Assembly: GCA_039105265.1 (NCBI GenBank)
Contig: JAPFFF010000050.1
Coordinates: 682,001-746,000 of the forward strand
Reading direction: 5' to 3'
DNA length: 64,000 bases
DNA from: Tritrichomonas musculus
Taxonomy: Eukaryota; Parabasalia; Tritrichomonadida; Tritrichomonadidae
Within the stretch, counting starts at the first letter, position 1. Each line of letters opens with the position of its first letter. The notes beneath the pieces were generated by a model that was not told the origin of the DNA, searched no databases, and saw only the letters and a program-made list of their open reading frames with translations. A program made the position numbers and the translations under genes. This document shows positions 49,792 through 60,394 of this stretch, one piece after another.

Positions 49792-51343
49792 AGAAGGGGT
49801 GAAGCTATTTGACCTTTGAGTGTTTTTTTGGTTTAGAACCAAAGATAAGTTATAAAAATCATATATAATATTATATATAAATTATATTATGTATATTTAC
49901 ATATATTTTTAATTAAATATTCTTTAATTACAAAATAATGATGCTTTTTTATTTTTTTAATTGAATAGAAAACCGTCAAAAGGCTATCAAATGAAAAAAT
50001 ATAAATTTCTAAAAATTTTTCAATAATATTTTAACAACTTCAATATATTATAATATATATTGCATATAATTGTCATATTCAATGGGAATTAAGTTTTTAT
50101 ACGTTGAATTTTTAAAAAATGAAACTTTTTAATCTTGAAATTATAAAATATTTTATATAAGAATAAAAAATAATTCAATTTTTTTATTATTTAATAAAAG
50201 CTTTTTATATTGATTTTTAGAAATCAAACATATAAATACTACATTTTTAGTTAAAAAAATGTATGGAAATAATAGGATATAACGAACATTAATCAGAATT
50301 GTTTAAATAAACATCAGAATTCATGAAGATAATTATTAACAAATTTGTGAGAGCTTATAATTTTTTTATTTACTTAAAAATAAAAAAATACTAAAATTTT
50401 GTTTGATAATTATATTGGTTTTAATATAATTAAATTTCTATATTAAAAATAATGATTATATATAAATCAAAATCATGATAAAATTTTTTTTAAAAAAATT
50501 CCATAATTATTTCTTAGAAAAATTAATAATTTAGTTTCTCACCTAGTTAAATTATATTCCTGAAGAACTCACTCTTTTGGGAGAAGTTAATTTAATACCA
50601 ATTTCTTTCTCAAGAAAAGTCGACAAAGTTGAATTATAAACAGAATATTCAAACTTTTCGAAAGTGTCATTGCTTCGTGACGTTGTTCGTATCAAGCCAA
50701 AAAAATGCTCCAACTAATGGCTGCCAAGAGCACCCAGTTCTACTCCAATCCACGATGGTCTTCCAAACTGGAAATGCTAAAATTATATGAAGAAAAAAAT
50801 CCAGTTTTTTTCCAAAAAGCGATAATAAAAGAACATATGGAATTATATAAAGTGGATACCTTAATCCATAAATTAAATTACCTTTTCGATTAACTTTTTC
50901 AGAACCAATTAATAACATATAATATAAAAATGGAAAACTCACCTTAATCTGCTCCAAATTATTAATTATTTGAAAATGTGGCTTGAGTTGAGATATGATA
51001 TCCTTAAATTGCTGATCTAATTCTTTAAATCTTTGAAAATTATCATCTGATTCTTTTTGTTTTTTTACATATCTCGCATTTAACATTTTATTATCAGTTA
51101 TTTCTTGCTTCTGTGCTTCTTTTATTTATCTTTTTTGGACAATTTGCGACGCATTTAAATTTCCTTTCAGTATAATTTTATGATATCATATCACATTTCA
51201 TGCTAAAAAGAAATTGATTTATCTTAAAATTCAACGTATAAAAATAAACAAAAATATAAAATTTAATTATTATTATATACATATTAATATAATATTTATG
51301 TTTGGATAAAATCCTATTGAGAAATATGAGCTTCACCCCTTCT
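49792..51343. mobile_element. TIR element C, 1552 bp, 8-bp TSD
   Basis: Perfect 15-bp TIRs AGAAGGGGTGAAGCT, exact TSD ATTTATCC (49784-49791, 51344-51351). The termini resemble those of MITE A (A(A/G)AAGGGGT), so both may share a transposase. It contains a decayed reading frame at about 50545-51086 on the minus strand. Confidence 0.88.
50545..51086 (-). pseudogene. Decayed ORF inside element C
   Basis: A 139-aa open frame (50667-51086) starts MLNARYVKKQKESDDNFQRF and reads helical/charged, then hydrophobic. After a frame change, coding-like sequence continues (FEKFEYSVYNSTLSTFLEKEIGIKL) to about 50545. Frame changes and loss of similarity suggest a dead gene. I cannot identify it; it is not obviously a DDE transposase. 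Confidence 0.4.
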
Positions 51344-51778
51344 ATTTATCCTAATTTATCCTAAATTGAAAAAAAAACGAATTGATTTTAGTTTTTTCTT
51401 CTTTGTAAACGATATACTTTATTTTTTTAAGCACATGTTACTTATATTATATATTTTCAATTTTCAGATCTAAAATGAATGTCCAAAAATATTTATCTTA
51501 GAGAATCTACTTTCTTTTTTGGTGTCATATGTTTTCTCTTTAATATTGTTTACTCGAAAATCTTTTCATTAGTTGGAAAATTATAAAACAATTACATTTA
51601 TCATTGTGAAAAAACGATTATTTTCAATTGAATTTCCTAAATAATCATATCTTGAAATTGATACATAGAATTTTCAAAATAATAATTTTATAAATATTAT
51701 ATTATAATTATATTCCTAAAAACAAAATATCAACTCATTCCATGGATTTTTTAGTTTTTCTGACACTTCACTTCCGAT

Positions 51779-52256
51779 TAGACTTGTTATTTTGAGAATC
51801 GATATCAAAAACGTCACTTTTTTACATCTGATACTCGATTATCAGTTTACAAATCTGATATCGAGATTATCGATTATCAAGATATCTGATATGAAATGTG
51901 ATATAAAAATAATTGTAAACTTGATATCAATTACCGAGATCTCGAGATCTCAAACAGATTTATCTTTTTTTATCATTGTTATTTGTGATTTTATTATATC
52001 TAAAAATAAATAATAGAATGTATTGATGTTTATTTTAAGATTAAAATCAAAAAATACATTCTTTTTTATGAAATATTTGAGAATGAATTACGATCATATA
52101 TTTATCAAAAAGTTTAATTGAAAATTCTGATATCAAAAGCTGAGAAAAAAAATTCTCGATCTCTGAAATCGATCTCGAGAATCTGTGTATATTTATGTAT
52201 CGATATCAAAAAGTCAATCAATTATCGATCTCGAGAATCGGAGAATAACAAGTCTA
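51779..52256 (+). mobile_element. MITE family B, copy 1 (478 bp)
   Basis: Perfect terminal TAGACTTGTTATT inverted repeats, exact 8-bp TSD CTTCCGAT (51771-51778, 52257-52264) created inside the right TIR of the MULE-like element. TIRs starting TAG with 8-bp TSDs fit hAT-type MITEs. Internal sequence is rich in GATATC/CGAGATCTCGAG-type dyads. Confidence 0.9.
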
Positions 52257-52391
52257 CTTCCGATCGCCACACCTATTTTGTGCCATCAATTATATGTTTC
52301 ATTTTAGTTCATTTGATATTTGGAATAAATATATATTAGTAATATAATCAAATAATATCTTAATTTAAGATTCTTAAATTAAAGGAGTTAA

Positions 52392-53344
52392 AAAAGGGGT
52401 CGACTCTCTCAAATTTTTTTTGATTGAAAAATAATTATATCTTAAAAATTAGATATTCTTTTTAATTAATAAATTTTTAAATCAATATTAAATAGATTAC
52501 GGATTCATTTATTATATCTTAAAAATTAAAAAATTCATTATTTATTCCAAAAATCATTAAAAATAGTGTTTTTATTATGCTACTTGAGGTATTTTCTTAT
52601 ATGATTTACTATTTACATTATGTATATGTTGCTTTGAAATATAATAATAATAATTAATAAATTATATTATTGATATTCAAGAAATTATTATTTTTCTCTA
52701 AATAAAAATTTTGAATTTAAAATTGAATTAAAAGATAGTTTTTGAAAAAATTATTTTGATAATATCAGAATTTTGAAAATATATTATTTTTATTAACAAA
52801 TACTTATTTTTTTGATAATATATTAGTAATATCCTCATATTAATGATAATGTATTTATTATATATATTATGAATCACATTTATATTATTATAAAATATAT
52901 TTTTACATTTTAACTCAGTTTATTTGTATATCACAATTGAGAATTAATTATAATAACGTATTAATTCAATTTTATTTTTCATAAATAATATTATCTTAAA
53001 TAATATTTAATTAATTACTTTTTAATTAATTTAAAATATGTAAATAAAATTATTAAAAAATGAATATATGATATAAAGGTTATAAAATATTTATATATTT
53101 GGATATTTACAAATTCCCAAAATCTCTTTGAATGGTGGAAATTAGATAAGAACTCAAAAATATTTTCTTCTTTCAAAAGTTAAACTTTTTCTGTTTTTAT
53201 TTTTTTAGTGAAATATCTCTATTTTGGCTAATAGAATCGGCTTCATATTTAAAATTGCATCATGTTATTGATAATATTAATATTATTTATTATTAATTTT
53301 TTAAAATTTTAGAATATGATAACCGCCAAACGTCGAACCCTTTT
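52392..53344. mobile_element. MITE family A, copy 2 (953 bp)
   Basis: Same orientation and length as copy 1, highly similar throughout, with its own exact TSD GGAGTTAA (52384-52391, 53345-53352). It sits just outside the right end of the MULE-like element. Confidence 0.92.
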
Positions 53345-53352
53345 GGAGTTAA

Positions 53353-55154
53353 AAACAAATTTTAAAAATTGAATAGTTTATAAATTTATTTTTTATTGTG
53401 TTTTTTGAATGAAAGAGAAGGGTAGAAAGAAAAATCTTATTGTGATATTTATATTTTATTGTGTATATACATTCCATATAATATTGTAAAAATATTTTGT
53501 TATTATAAAATGTTTTTTGGCGGCAGAAAAAAAGATATTTGTATTTATTTTTTGGTTTATAAAGGCGAAATAATTATCGTGAAGGTGATTTTTTTCATTG
53601 AAAGTTTATTATATTTTCTGAAGAATCAAAAAGGTATTGTAATCAAAAATATAACTATTTCTATATATTATTACATATAAAATCTATTTTTATGAAAAAA
53701 TATTAAATTAAAGATCTTTTGGAAAAAACTGAATATCTTTAATAATCCAAATAAAAGTCATTATAATTAAAATTTGCTGTTTAATTATATATTAAATACA
53801 ATTAAGTATTTATTAGTATAAATAAAATAGTAATTTTTGTTGAGATAATCGAAATCAAAATCATCTAGAAAAATCTACGGCATGAATCTTTATAAAAAAT
53901 TTAGGATAAATTTAGGTGCATATATAGACTAATTTTATCCATGCATATGGGAATGATCACAGTACAATTTTGAGAAATAAGCAACCCAAAATTGAGAGAA
54001 AGTAATCAATTTATAAATTTAAATCCATCATTTTCTTGATAATATATCATTATTATTCAAAATAAAAGAAATAATTATATTAAATATTTATAATGACACG
54101 TAATATAACAAAATATAAATCGAAAAGTCTTTTTTGAAGGACTTTTTTCATCTCTTCTTTTTTAAAAAAAGTAAAAGGGATACTTTCTGCCTTTCTAATG
54201 AAAGGTTAAAATATAAAAACTATAAAAGCCTTTATCTATTAAAACAACAAATAAATAATCAAAAAAGAAATTTATTCAATTTTTATTCCGGCCAAATTCA
54301 AAAAACTCGTGCCAAATATAAAAAGTAAAAATTTATTTTATAATTATAGTTCCAAAAAAAGATTGATAGGAATTATATTCAATACCTGATCTCACTATTC
54401 AATTTCAAATTTTTTGTTTCTGAAAAATATTTTACATTCTCAGAAAAAAATACGGTTTAAATCAATCTTTTTTTGGCAATTCAAAAAGTGGTTTTTTTAT
54501 TAAAATCTAAACTAATTTCTCCTGTGAATTATGCAACCTTTTCCTTCCAGATCCAAGTTTTAAAGCATATTTCTTCCTTGTGCAGTTGTTTGCTTCATTT
54601 TAACTATTTATATTGAAAAATAAAGAAATTCTGTTTGTATATTTAGCTCGGATTTTTCCAAAAAAGCAATTCACCACTACACTTACATAATACTTGGTAT
54701 GAATCCTAAGTTTCTGAGGTATTCTTTGATGATTTTTGAACGATATTTTTCCTTGAATCTATTTGGTAGCTGCTTTCATGCAATTGACACTCTCTGGTCG
54801 TTTTTATGTCGTTTGAGTTTATATTCCTCGTCTTAAATTGTATCTACGGCTGATATTTTTTGGAAGAACATCCGTTTCAATGCCGATATTTTTGTCTCAA
54901 AAATGCAATTTTATTGAATGGGAAAAGAAAATTCTGAGAATTGGAAAATTCTCTCAATTATTATTGAATGATCTAATTGAGAAAAAATTCTCAATTTTTG
55001 GTATGTTGTTCGTTATTTTCTCTCAATTTTCCTATCAATCTTTTTTTGGACGACTATAAAAGTTTTGAATACAATCATAAAAAAAAAAAAAAAAAAAATA
55101 AAAATAAAAATAAAACTTTTTTTTTAATTTATGAACTAATTTGTTATTATTATT
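53353..55154. other. 1.8-kb AT-rich spacer
   Basis: Only short open frames with extreme AT codon use; none supported. An A run near 55079-55098 lies downstream of the M60 gene. Confidence 0.5.
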
Positions 55155-58100
55155 TTAAACTTCACCAGAAGTATTTTCCATTTGTGTTGTTGTTACATCA
55201 TCATCAACATCAACATCATGATTGAAGCAAAGCATCTCCTTCTTGTACATGATGAAGACAGTGACAACGACAGCAGCCACTACCACAACTGGCACAATTA
55301 CGCAAGCAGCGATTGCACCTGGGCTCATTCCTTTCTTCTTGCCGGACTTGCCAGAATTTGGCTCGAGCTCGTCGGTTGGTGTGTCCCAGTCGAACTGCTC
55401 CGGATTATCGCTGAATTCTGTCTCGAGTATTCTCGGGTATCTCCAGTCGTCTGTGTTCCACTTCACGACCATCTGGTGGGTCAAAATTCCAGCAAATGTC
55501 ACCTCACCTTTGGTCACTTCAACGGTCAACTTGTGCTGCTTGCTCGGGTCGAGGTCGTGAATGTAGAAGAGAATAGAACGATAAGCACGTGAAGCGTATA
55601 GGAGCTTTTTATTATCGCCGATTGGATCGAAAGGTTCTTTTCCAATTTCACCGATTTGTTTTCCGTCAAGCTTGACTGTTGCTGTTCCCATTGAAGGGTA
55701 GTAGTCGCCGATGATTCCGAACTCTGGCTTCAATTTTGGTATTTTTATCTCAAGGACTGAGTTTTTGTTGTTGTTTTCTTTTGTTGGAGCAGCGTCTTTT
55801 GCATAACCAGTGTAGCCCTTTCCGTTGTAGTAGAATCCGTTTCGCTTCTCGTCCCATCTGTTCTGCATTGTGAAGTACCTTGTGTTTGTGATTGGGTAGA
55901 CCTTCTTGTTATGCAGAATTGAGCCTACTTCAACAGATGAGATGCAAGTTCGTCCAGGATGACCGTCCTTCCAGGGCTTGCTGTTGTTTATGAAGGCCAG
56001 CTTGAGATAACGGCCGCTGTAGTACTTGTCCAGCTCGATTGAGTCCTTTGTTTCTGCAGAGAAGTTTCCTTCCCAAATGAGGGACTCTTCGTGGCTAATC
56101 GAGTAGTTCGATTCCGTGTAAGGGACGGGAGTTGTTGAGGTGTCATTCTCATCCTTTGGAACAGGCTGCGAGTAGTTATACGGCGCCAAATAAATCTTCA
56201 AATAACTATTCATGCCGAAGAAGCCAGGATTTCCTGCTGCACCGATTCTGATGAACTGGAATGACGTCTTGTCGCCCATGTCGATTTCGAATATGTGAGG
56301 GAATTTCGTGTATTTGTTCTGGGGCCACCAATCGACTCTGTATTCGGTTGTTGGATCGCCGTCTATCAATGCTTGCGTTGGAGTGACGGAATCTGATGTC
56401 TGGCCTTGATAATCGTTCGAATTAACTCGAACTTCGCCGTTTGGAAGTTTGTAAACATTCCATTTTGAAGGATCAACTCTCTTGCGGTTTTGCCCATTCC
56501 ATTCGTCCATCAGGTAGATTCTTTCGAAATCGGGACGGTATTGGAATTTAAACCGATCTTCGTCAGAGAGTTCTTTGTCACTGAACTTGAACCAAGATTG
56601 AGGAACGTTTGCAAAGCTACCTTCGTTATTTTTCTTGAATCCAACCCAGCCACAGCCACTTCGATCGTTGTTTGGATAAACGATGTGCCTGAAGTAGTAT
56701 AGCTTGCCATGGACCAACTGCAATGGCTTCGATTTGTTGCCGCTATCATAGTTCATTGCTCTCGTTGGCTGGAAGTTGATTAAATGTTCTTCATCGAGAT
56801 CTGGATCTCCTTGAAGTGGCTCTTCAGAAAGATAGAAGGCAACTTGCGCATCACCTGTGCAGCTAAAGACATAAGTACCGTCGCTTGGCGGTGTTAATTT
56901 ACCTTCAAGGATGCTCAACCAAGTATTAACGTTTTTGTTTGTGTACCAGTCTTGTGCGATTCCGTTAGCTTTCTGGAATCCGCTTTCAATTATTGATGAT
57001 TCAGTGTCCTCTGTCAAGTTTTGTGTGATGTATCGGTAGGAATTGAGGAGGCCTTTTCCATCAGGTATGTTTCCGTATATTGTCTTCTGAGCAAGCGAGT
57101 TTGAAGAGAAGAAAGTTGTGAATTGGCAAATAACAACATGTACTTCATTTGTCGTCTTGTCGAGGTAACTAACATTCACTTCTTCAATCAACGTCTGGTT
57201 TTCTTTTGGTGTCATTTTGTAGACGCCTTTCGATTGCTCTTTCCAAGCTGATTCACGACCACTTTCGAATGTTGCCTTTTGGAACTCGAAATTGCCGAAC
57301 TTTTTGGTGTCTTCTCGTTGAACCATTGTTCCGACGAAGTCGATTGTTTGCTCGTACATGTCAATTCTGTATGGCCTTGCTGTTATGAAGGCTTCACCAT
57401 CGAGAATGTTTCCAACGGCATAGATGTTTGTGACAGGATGAAAAGGCTTCAAATTCATCTTTTCAAGTTCTTTTAATGTCTTCGATCCGAGGGCTCCATC
57501 GTCAGTTCCATGGAAGTTCCAATGATAACGCATGTCTCTATTCATTACGCGTGATGCTTTGAGCATTTCAGCACCAGGAATGCCGTATTCGTCTCTAGAG
57601 TACCAAAAGCCTTCTTGATCAGCCTCCACGAATTTCTTGAACTTTTTCACACCGAAAAAGTGGAGCATTGTTGAATAGCGCTGAAGTCCATAAGAGTCTT
57701 GGTTATTCAGCATGTGTGAAGCATATGAATAACGTGGCCAACCGCTTGTTAATCGTGCACCAGAGCACAAGTTTGTCTTTGCATAAATCACAAGACTTAC
57801 TGCATTATTGGACATTTCCCCTGACTCTTGAGTCTTTGCCCAATTCTCTTGATGATTGTGGTTCAGCTCGTGAACAGTGCCCCAAGGGTTGTCAACTGAC
57901 GAGTCATAATTGACGGTGCTGCTGATCCATCCACAAGGAAAGTGGACGAAGTTTCCTGCCGGATAACAACACGCTGCGCCTGCTGGAACAAAAGAGTCAT
58001 ACTTCATCGTGCATGGATGTAAAATGCGCCCATGTCGAGGGTTCTTATTTTGGCTGACATCGCGCGCTGTTGTCTGCGAAATTTGCACAGCGCTTCGCCA

Positions 58101-58946
58101 ATAGTGCATGCAATCGTTCATACGAACAGTGTCACGGACAAAACTGGATGGAACAATGTGGACAAGATTGCCTGTGTCAAGAAATGCATAGGGGCCAGGG
58201 AGCTTGGAAAGTTCATTTTCCCATTCTTCGTCACTGTTCATTCCATAGTAAAAGTAGGGTTGTAAAATGACACCGGAAACAATGACATCGCAAGGATTAG
58301 TATCTCCATAGTGAAAATTGACAGTGGCGCCGTATGGTGAGGCTATTGTGCAAACCGTTTTTGTGAGCCTTAGGTTTCTGATAATCATGTTTGGTAATCG
58401 TTGTTTCTTGCCGGTGTCTGATTCTCGATATTGTGTATTAATTGTAATGCCTAGAATGTTTTTATTGGCAACGGTCTCTGAAATTTCGAATGTTACAACT
58501 TCGCCTGGTGGTATAAAAGCAGGTAAAAGATGTTGATCATAGCCACCTGTAATAACATATTTGATTTTTACTCGATCAGCTTTATTTAGGTCTTCTTGAG
58601 TCGTATAACATTGTTTGGCTGCTGCTGGATGATAATATACGTCTTCTTGAGTGAGGTCAATTCTTTTGTATGCTTTTGAAATGGCATCTGCTTCTGCTTG
58701 TAGGAGTTCAGGAGTGCATGTTCCTTTATAATCGTGGCCAGGCCATGGATAATCATCATCTTCTATCTTTGATGATGTATAATGAGCTTCACTAACTGGT
58801 TTGAGAGTTGGTTTCTTTAATCCTCTTTGAAGTACTTCAATTCCTGGAACATATTCATTATGAACTTCATCTGTTCCAGGGCTACCAAATACTGACTTGA
58901 CGTAGCTTTCTTTAGAAAAGCAGTAAACTAGAAATAAGAAAAGCAT
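55155..58946 (-). CDS. M60-like (enhancin-type) surface metalloprotease with PA14 and F5/8C-like modules
   Basis: 1263 aa. Signal peptide at 1-13 (MLFLFLVYCFSKE). The M60-like catalytic region has zinc motif HELNHNHQENW at about residues 358-368 (HExxH with a nearby Glu). A PA14-like module follows at about 630-770 (YTNKNVNTWLSILEGKLTPPSDGTYVFSC...YYFRHIVYPNN), then an F5/8C-like lectin module at about 845-980 (ALIDGDPTTEY...FEIDMGDKTSFQFIRIGAAG...RYLKLAFINN), a further beta domain, and a C-terminal TM helix near 1222-1245 with a short cytosolic acidic tail. M60-like proteases cleave mucins, and trichomonads encode many of them. The protein is therefore probably a cell-surface mucinase of a mucosal symbiont. 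GC-richer than its surroundings; fully open. Confidence 0.92.
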   Translation of the reverse strand: MLFLFLVYCFSKESYVKSVFGSPGTDEVHNEYVPGIEVLQRGLKKPTLKPVSEAHYTSSKIEDDDYPWPGHDYKGTCTPELLQAEADAISKAYKRIDLTQEDVYYHPAAAKQCYTTQEDLNKADRVKIKYVITGGYDQHLLPAFIPPGEVVTFEISETVANKNILGITINTQYRESDTGKKQRLPNMIIRNLRLTKTVCTIASPYGATVNFHYGDTNPCDVIVSGVILQPYFYYGMNSDEEWENELSKLPGPYAFLDTGNLVHIVPSSFVRDTVRMNDCMHYWRSAVQISQTTARDVSQNKNPRHGRILHPCTMKYDSFVPAGAACCYPAGNFVHFPCGWISSTVNYDSSVDNPWGTVHELNHNHQENWAKTQESGEMSNNAVSLVIYAKTNLCSGARLTSGWPRYSYASHMLNNQDSYGLQRYSTMLHFFGVKKFKKFVEADQEGFWYSRDEYGIPGAEMLKASRVMNRDMRYHWNFHGTDDGALGSKTLKELEKMNLKPFHPVTNIYAVGNILDGEAFITARPYRIDMYEQTIDFVGTMVQREDTKKFGNFEFQKATFESGRESAWKEQSKGVYKMTPKENQTLIEEVNVSYLDKTTNEVHVVICQFTTFFSSNSLAQKTIYGNIPDGKGLLNSYRYITQNLTEDTESSIIESGFQKANGIAQDWYTNKNVNTWLSILEGKLTPPSDGTYVFSCTGDAQVAFYLSEEPLQGDPDLDEEHLINFQPTRAMNYDSGNKSKPLQLVHGKLYYFRHIVYPNNDRSGCGWVGFKKNNEGSFANVPQSWFKFSDKELSDEDRFKFQYRPDFERIYLMDEWNGQNRKRVDPSKWNVYKLPNGEVRVNSNDYQGQTSDSVTPTQALIDGDPTTEYRVDWWPQNKYTKFPHIFEIDMGDKTSFQFIRIGAAGNPGFFGMNSYLKIYLAPYNYSQPVPKDENDTSTTPVPYTESNYSISHEESLIWEGNFSAETKDSIELDKYYSGRYLKLAFINNSKPWKDGHPGRTCISSVEVGSILHNKKVYPITNTRYFTMQNRWDEKRNGFYYNGKGYTGYAKDAAPTKENNNKNSVLEIKIPKLKPEFGIIGDYYPSMGTATVKLDGKQIGEIGKEPFDPIGDNKKLLYASRAYRSILFYIHDLDPSKQHKLTVEVTKGEVTFAGILTHQMVVKWNTDDWRYPRILETEFSDNPEQFDWDTPTDELEPNSGKSGKKKGMSPGAIAACVIVPVVVVAAVVVTVFIMYKKEMLCFNHDVDVDDDVTTTQMENTSGEV

Positions 58947-59757
58947 CTTTCAAAAAAAAAAAACAATATAAAGCCTTTATTCTTTTATGAACTTTATTAA
59001 CAGTATTTTTCTCAAATTTTTCAATCTTTAAATAAAAAATAAAGGTCCGATTTCTTGTTGCCCGAAATCTTCATATTTCTAATATGTTTTTAACTAGTAT
59101 ATAAATCAAAAATTAAATATAGAAAAAAATCTTTATTTTAGCAGGAAGATTTTTTGATGTATTAATTTAACTATAAGATATATATATTTTAATAAATTGA
59201 GTTGTTGTAATTTTTTCAAATTTTTGAATACTTTAATTCAAATCATAAAATCATTCAAAAGATGAACCAGGATTTAGTTATTTCGGGTTACAAAAGAGTT
59301 TCATGAATTATATTTTTTATTTATTTATTATATAATATTTATTTAAAAATAAATTAATATATTTTTAAAAATTGCTTTTTTAAAAATATATAATCATATT
59401 TTAATAATTGAGAAAATAATCGATTTTAGGCTGAATTTTTCTATGTGATTTATCAAATAATTTCTATGAATAAATGGTTATTTAAAATGATTTAAAAATA
59501 TAATTATCTCCAAGAAAAAAAATGATTTTTTAATTTATTTAAAAATTATAATAAGTTTTATCAAAATTAATTATTTATTTTATATTTATTATAAATATTA
59601 ATCAAATATTAATCCTAATATTAAAAAAAAGATTATCAATAATATTTTGGCATATTTTTAATAATAAATATTATATATTTTATTTGCTAACTAATTTTGA
59701 AATAATCTATGATTTAAAAGAATAAAAACAATAAGATAAACATAACTTTAATAGAAA
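58947..59757. other. AT-rich spacer upstream of the M60-like gene
   Basis: Presumed promoter side of the protease gene. No ORF or repeat recognised; it ends at the TSD of MITE B copy 2. Confidence 0.4.
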
Positions 59758-60234
59758 TAGGCTTGTTATTCTCTGATTTTCGGGATCGATAATTGAATGA
59801 CTTTTTGATATCGATACATAAATATGAACTGATTCTCGAGATCGATTTCAGAGATCGAGAATTTTTTTCTCAGATTTTGATATCAGAATTTTCAATTAAA
59901 CTTTTTGATAAATATATGATCGTATTTTAATCTCAAATATTTCATAAAAAAGAATGTATTTTTTGATTTTAATCTTAAAATAAACATCAATACATTCTAT
60001 TATTTATTTTTAAATATTATAAAATCACAAATACCAATTATAAAAAAAGATAAATCTGTTTGAGATCTCGAGATCTCGGTAATTGATATCAAGTTTACAA
60101 TTATTTTTATATCACATTTCATATCTGATATCTTGATAATCGATAATCTCGATATCAGATTTGTAAACTGATGATCGAGTATCAGATGCAAAAAAGTGAC
60201 ATTTTTGATATCGATTCTCAAAATAACAAGTCTA
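59758..60234 (-). mobile_element. MITE family B, copy 2 (477 bp), inverted
   Basis: Homologous over its full length to 51779-52256 but in reverse orientation. Termini TAGGCTTGTTATT / AATAACAAGTCTA. Flanks AATAGAAA and AATAGAGA (7 of 8 identical) are a slightly decayed TSD. Confidence 0.88.
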
Positions 60235-60394
60235 AATAGAGACAATTAGGCTTTCAAAAAAAAAGTAAACCAAATGACGGCGGTTAGTATTCAAAAAAAA
60301 TTCAGAACCAAAACTTTTTGAGTATCGTTTTTTCAATGTGCTTTATCAATTATTTTGATAGTATATTTGTCCAAATATAAAAAACAAGCAAATA

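Larger units (their letters stand above)
48376..52276. mobile_element. MULE-like TIR element, host of a transposon nest
   Basis: Inverted termini begin TAGGTGTGGCGATCGGAAGT and stay alignable for about 65 bp (through TCCATGGA, with a gap). TTTGTGCCA is directly duplicated at 48367-48375 and 52277-52285 (9 bp, or 10 with one mismatch). Long TIRs plus a 9-10-bp TSD suit Mutator-like elements. Without the three younger insertions the element is only about 0.9 kb and non-coding. Confidence 0.8.

Noticed and set aside
55182-55592. Plus-strand ORFs of 112-136 aa opposite the M60-like gene
   Set aside because: Antisense shadows of a well-supported coding region.
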